Shown in pieces: positions 23,069 through 24,440 of a stretch of DNA of 24,440 bases; the stretch's first letter is position 1; every line of letters begins with the position of its first letter. The notes beneath the pieces are model-generated. The model saw only the letters and a list, made by a program, of their open reading frames with translations, had not been told where the DNA came from and ran no database searches. Where the stretch lies: the NCBI GenBank assembly GCA_902812455.1, contig CADDZH010000082.1:1-24440 (forward strand), written 5' to 3'. The position numbers and the translations under genes are program-made. The stretch comes from Chloroflexota bacterium (GTDB lineage Bacteria; Chloroflexota; Ktedonobacteria; Ktedonobacterales; Ktedonobacteraceae).

Positions 23069-24316
23069 ATGATATATATCTATCGCGGTTTCCTACAGCG
23101 GCTGGCAGAAGGATTGAGCCAGGTGAAGGGCGATGGCAAGCATCGCCCCTACCCTCATCACAGCTCAATAATTCCGAACACCGCTGTAGTATTTGTGCTG
23201 GTGTTTGCGCTCTCCATCATACTGCTACCAGCGGCTGCCCATGCTGATGGAGGGGCGCCTAACCTGGCGTATATCGCCGGCACGAAGCAGGGCATTAGCA
23301 TTATCGATATCCAGCAGCAAAAAGTCACGGGCACCTTTTCTGTTCGCGGCGACCCCCATACCATTTATCTCAGCCTCGATGGGCGTTTCCTTTATGTGAC
23401 ACAACCGCAATTAGGCCAGGTTGCCATGATTGCTGCCAAAACGGGTCAACAAATTTGTGTTGCTCATGTTCCCGGGCACCCGACCCTCCTCACCTTCGAT
23501 TCCGGCAGCAATAAGCTCTTTACTGCCGCCAACGACGCATCCACTGTCAGCGAGATCGACCCGGCAACTTGCAAAATAGAGCAAACCTTTCAGGTGGGCG
23601 ATTCTGTCTATGGACTGGCAACCGCAGATATTGGTTCATCAAGCCAAACAGTGAATCAACTGTGGGTTGCGCACGCTACGTCAATCACCGTCTTCAATAT
23701 TGCCACAGGAGGACATATAGTCAGTGTTCCCATTGCTGGCGGGCCTCAGTATCTCTCCATTCCGCCGGGCACAACGGTGTATGCCACCACACACCAGGGA
23801 AGTATCGATGCTATTGATATCAACTCCTATCACGCCGTGACATTGCTAAAGGGCGGCGTTTTTGGCCCTATGGACTATGACGCCATAACCGGAGAAGTCT
23901 ATGTCCCCGACCAGCAACACCAGCAGCTTGATGTGCTTACGCCGCTCAGTTCGGGAACGGCAACGCTGCCACAGGAGCCAGCCCGCGTCTATCACCTGAG
24001 CGCCTCACCCCAGGCGGTGGCGATTACCAGCGATGGCCAGCTTGGCTTTATAGCGCTGAAGGGTGGAAATGTGGCTATGCTCGATGTCCCTGGGAAGCAA
24101 ATAGTGAATACCATTTACGTGGGTGGCACCCCGCACTTCATCATTACCGGCCTCTATCCGCCCGTCTTTGGCACAAATCCACAACAGGCATCTGCCATAG
24201 ATAACATTGTCACCATTATAGCCGTCGTTCTGGTTGCCGAGGCCATCATCATCCCCCTGTTCTTTCTATGGAGGCGCGCCAGGAATCGCAAGCAGCCTGA
24301 TCAGAAACCAGACTAG
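23069..24316 (+). CDS. YncE-like beta-propeller protein, membrane anchored
   Basis: The 415-residue protein has a hydrophobic signal segment at 38-58 (ending AAAHA), YVTN/YncE-type propeller repeats from about 65 to 360 (YIAGTKQGISIIDI, RFLYVTQPQ, GEVYVPD, LGFIALKGGNVAMLDV) and a C-terminal transmembrane helix (about 380-400) with a basic tail. It is therefore likely an external propeller anchored at its C-terminus. Function is unknown; it starts 22 bp after the Asp-box gene and probably shares its transcript. AAAGGAG lies 12 nt before the ATG; a GTG at 23123 with AAGGA 9 nt upstream is an alternative start. The 36 residues before the hydrophobic segment include a repeat-derived stretch. Confidence 0.8.
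   Translation: MIYIYRGFLQRLAEGLSQVKGDGKHRPYPHHSSIIPNTAVVFVLVFALSIILLPAAAHADGGAPNLAYIAGTKQGISIIDIQQQKVTGTFSVRGDPHTIYLSLDGRFLYVTQPQLGQVAMIAAKTGQQICVAHVPGHPTLLTFDSGSNKLFTAANDASTVSEIDPATCKIEQTFQVGDSVYGLATADIGSSSQTVNQLWVAHATSITVFNIATGGHIVSVPIAGGPQYLSIPPGTTVYATTHQGSIDAIDINSYHAVTLLKGGVFGPMDYDAITGEVYVPDQQHQQLDVLTPLSSGTATLPQEPARVYHLSASPQAVAITSDGQLGFIALKGGNVAMLDVPGKQIVNTIYVGGTPHFIITGLYPPVFGTNPQQASAIDNIVTIIAVVLVAEAIIIPLFFLWRRARNRKQPDQKPD
23128..23152. repeat. Family B-like palindrome inside a coding sequence
   Basis: GGGCGATG-GCAAG-CATCGCCC is a perfect 8-bp inverted repeat followed by CTACC, the usual right end of family B. It encodes part of the segment before the signal sequence of the YncE-like protein. 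Confidence 0.65.
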
Positions 24317-24317
24317 C

Positions 24318-24434
24318 GGGGTGAGCGACCATAAAGGCCCACCACTGCGCATGGGGAGCGGACGGGCGACCATAAAGGCAATAAATGCCGCACCCAACCA
24401 CCCCGCTTCCCCGCTCGCCCCTACGATATACGCC
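24318..24434. repeat. Family B-like repeat cluster after the last gene
   Basis: GCGACCATAAAGGC occurs at 24325-24338 and again at 24366-24379, followed by a C-rich stretch and the right end CTCGCCCCTACGA. No gene is seen; the region is cut by the window end. Confidence 0.55.
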
Positions 24435-24440
24435 GGAGGG

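Overview
The window looks like chromosomal DNA from a Ktedonobacteria-type Chloroflexota bacterium. The basis is the moderately GC-rich coding style, the many short dispersed repeats ending in variants of GCCCCTAC, and the mix of genes (a bacterial XPB-like helicase, Rsm22 with FeS cysteines, a CopC-CopD-YtkA fusion). This is inference, because there is no rRNA or other phylogenetic marker here beyond lepA and mnmA.

Left part (1-9840): a response regulator with a degenerate GGDEF domain (-); an operon of an alpha/beta-hydrolase-fold protein lacking its nucleophile serine and an XPB-type helicase (+); a thioredoxin-fold protein lacking the first active-site cysteine followed by a class I mannose-6-phosphate isomerase (+); a convergent GT39-like membrane glycosyltransferase (-) whose stop codon shares a CTAG with the isomerase stop; a glutaryl-CoA-dehydrogenase-like enzyme (-); and a DUF433/DUF5615 toxin-antitoxin-like pair (-).

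Middle (9840-13762): mnmA and lepA overlap by ATGA and are preceded by a good promoter and an intrinsic terminator inside the leader, which suggests attenuation. Between lepA and the next gene lies a roughly 415-nt stretch without an ORF. On the minus strand it has a near-consensus promoter (TTGACT-N17-TATAAT), many stem-loops with GAAA/GAAG loops, and a terminator. I read it as a structured noncoding RNA gene whose class I do not recognise.

Right part (13762-24316): an SRPBCC protein, a lipoprotein with two cupredoxin domains, a small helical protein and Rsm22, followed by a copper region. csoR and copZ (-) have a consensus promoter with a CsoR-like GC dyad directly downstream of the -10. 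Diverging from them are copC, sco, a CopC-CopD-YtkA fusion, an Asp-box beta-propeller lipoprotein and a membrane-anchored YncE-like propeller. Together these suggest extracytoplasmic copper acquisition or delivery, perhaps to a terminal oxidase, with cytosolic copper sensing beside it.

Three repeat families occur. Family A is MITE-like, with about 21-bp terminal inverted repeats and 8-bp target duplications. One family A copy plus its duplication adds exactly 243 bp in frame inside the signal peptide of the Asp-box lipoprotein gene; removing it in silico restores a textbook lipoprotein signal peptide. A family B palindrome sits in the pre-signal segment of the next gene as well. No CRISPR array, tRNA or rRNA was seen.
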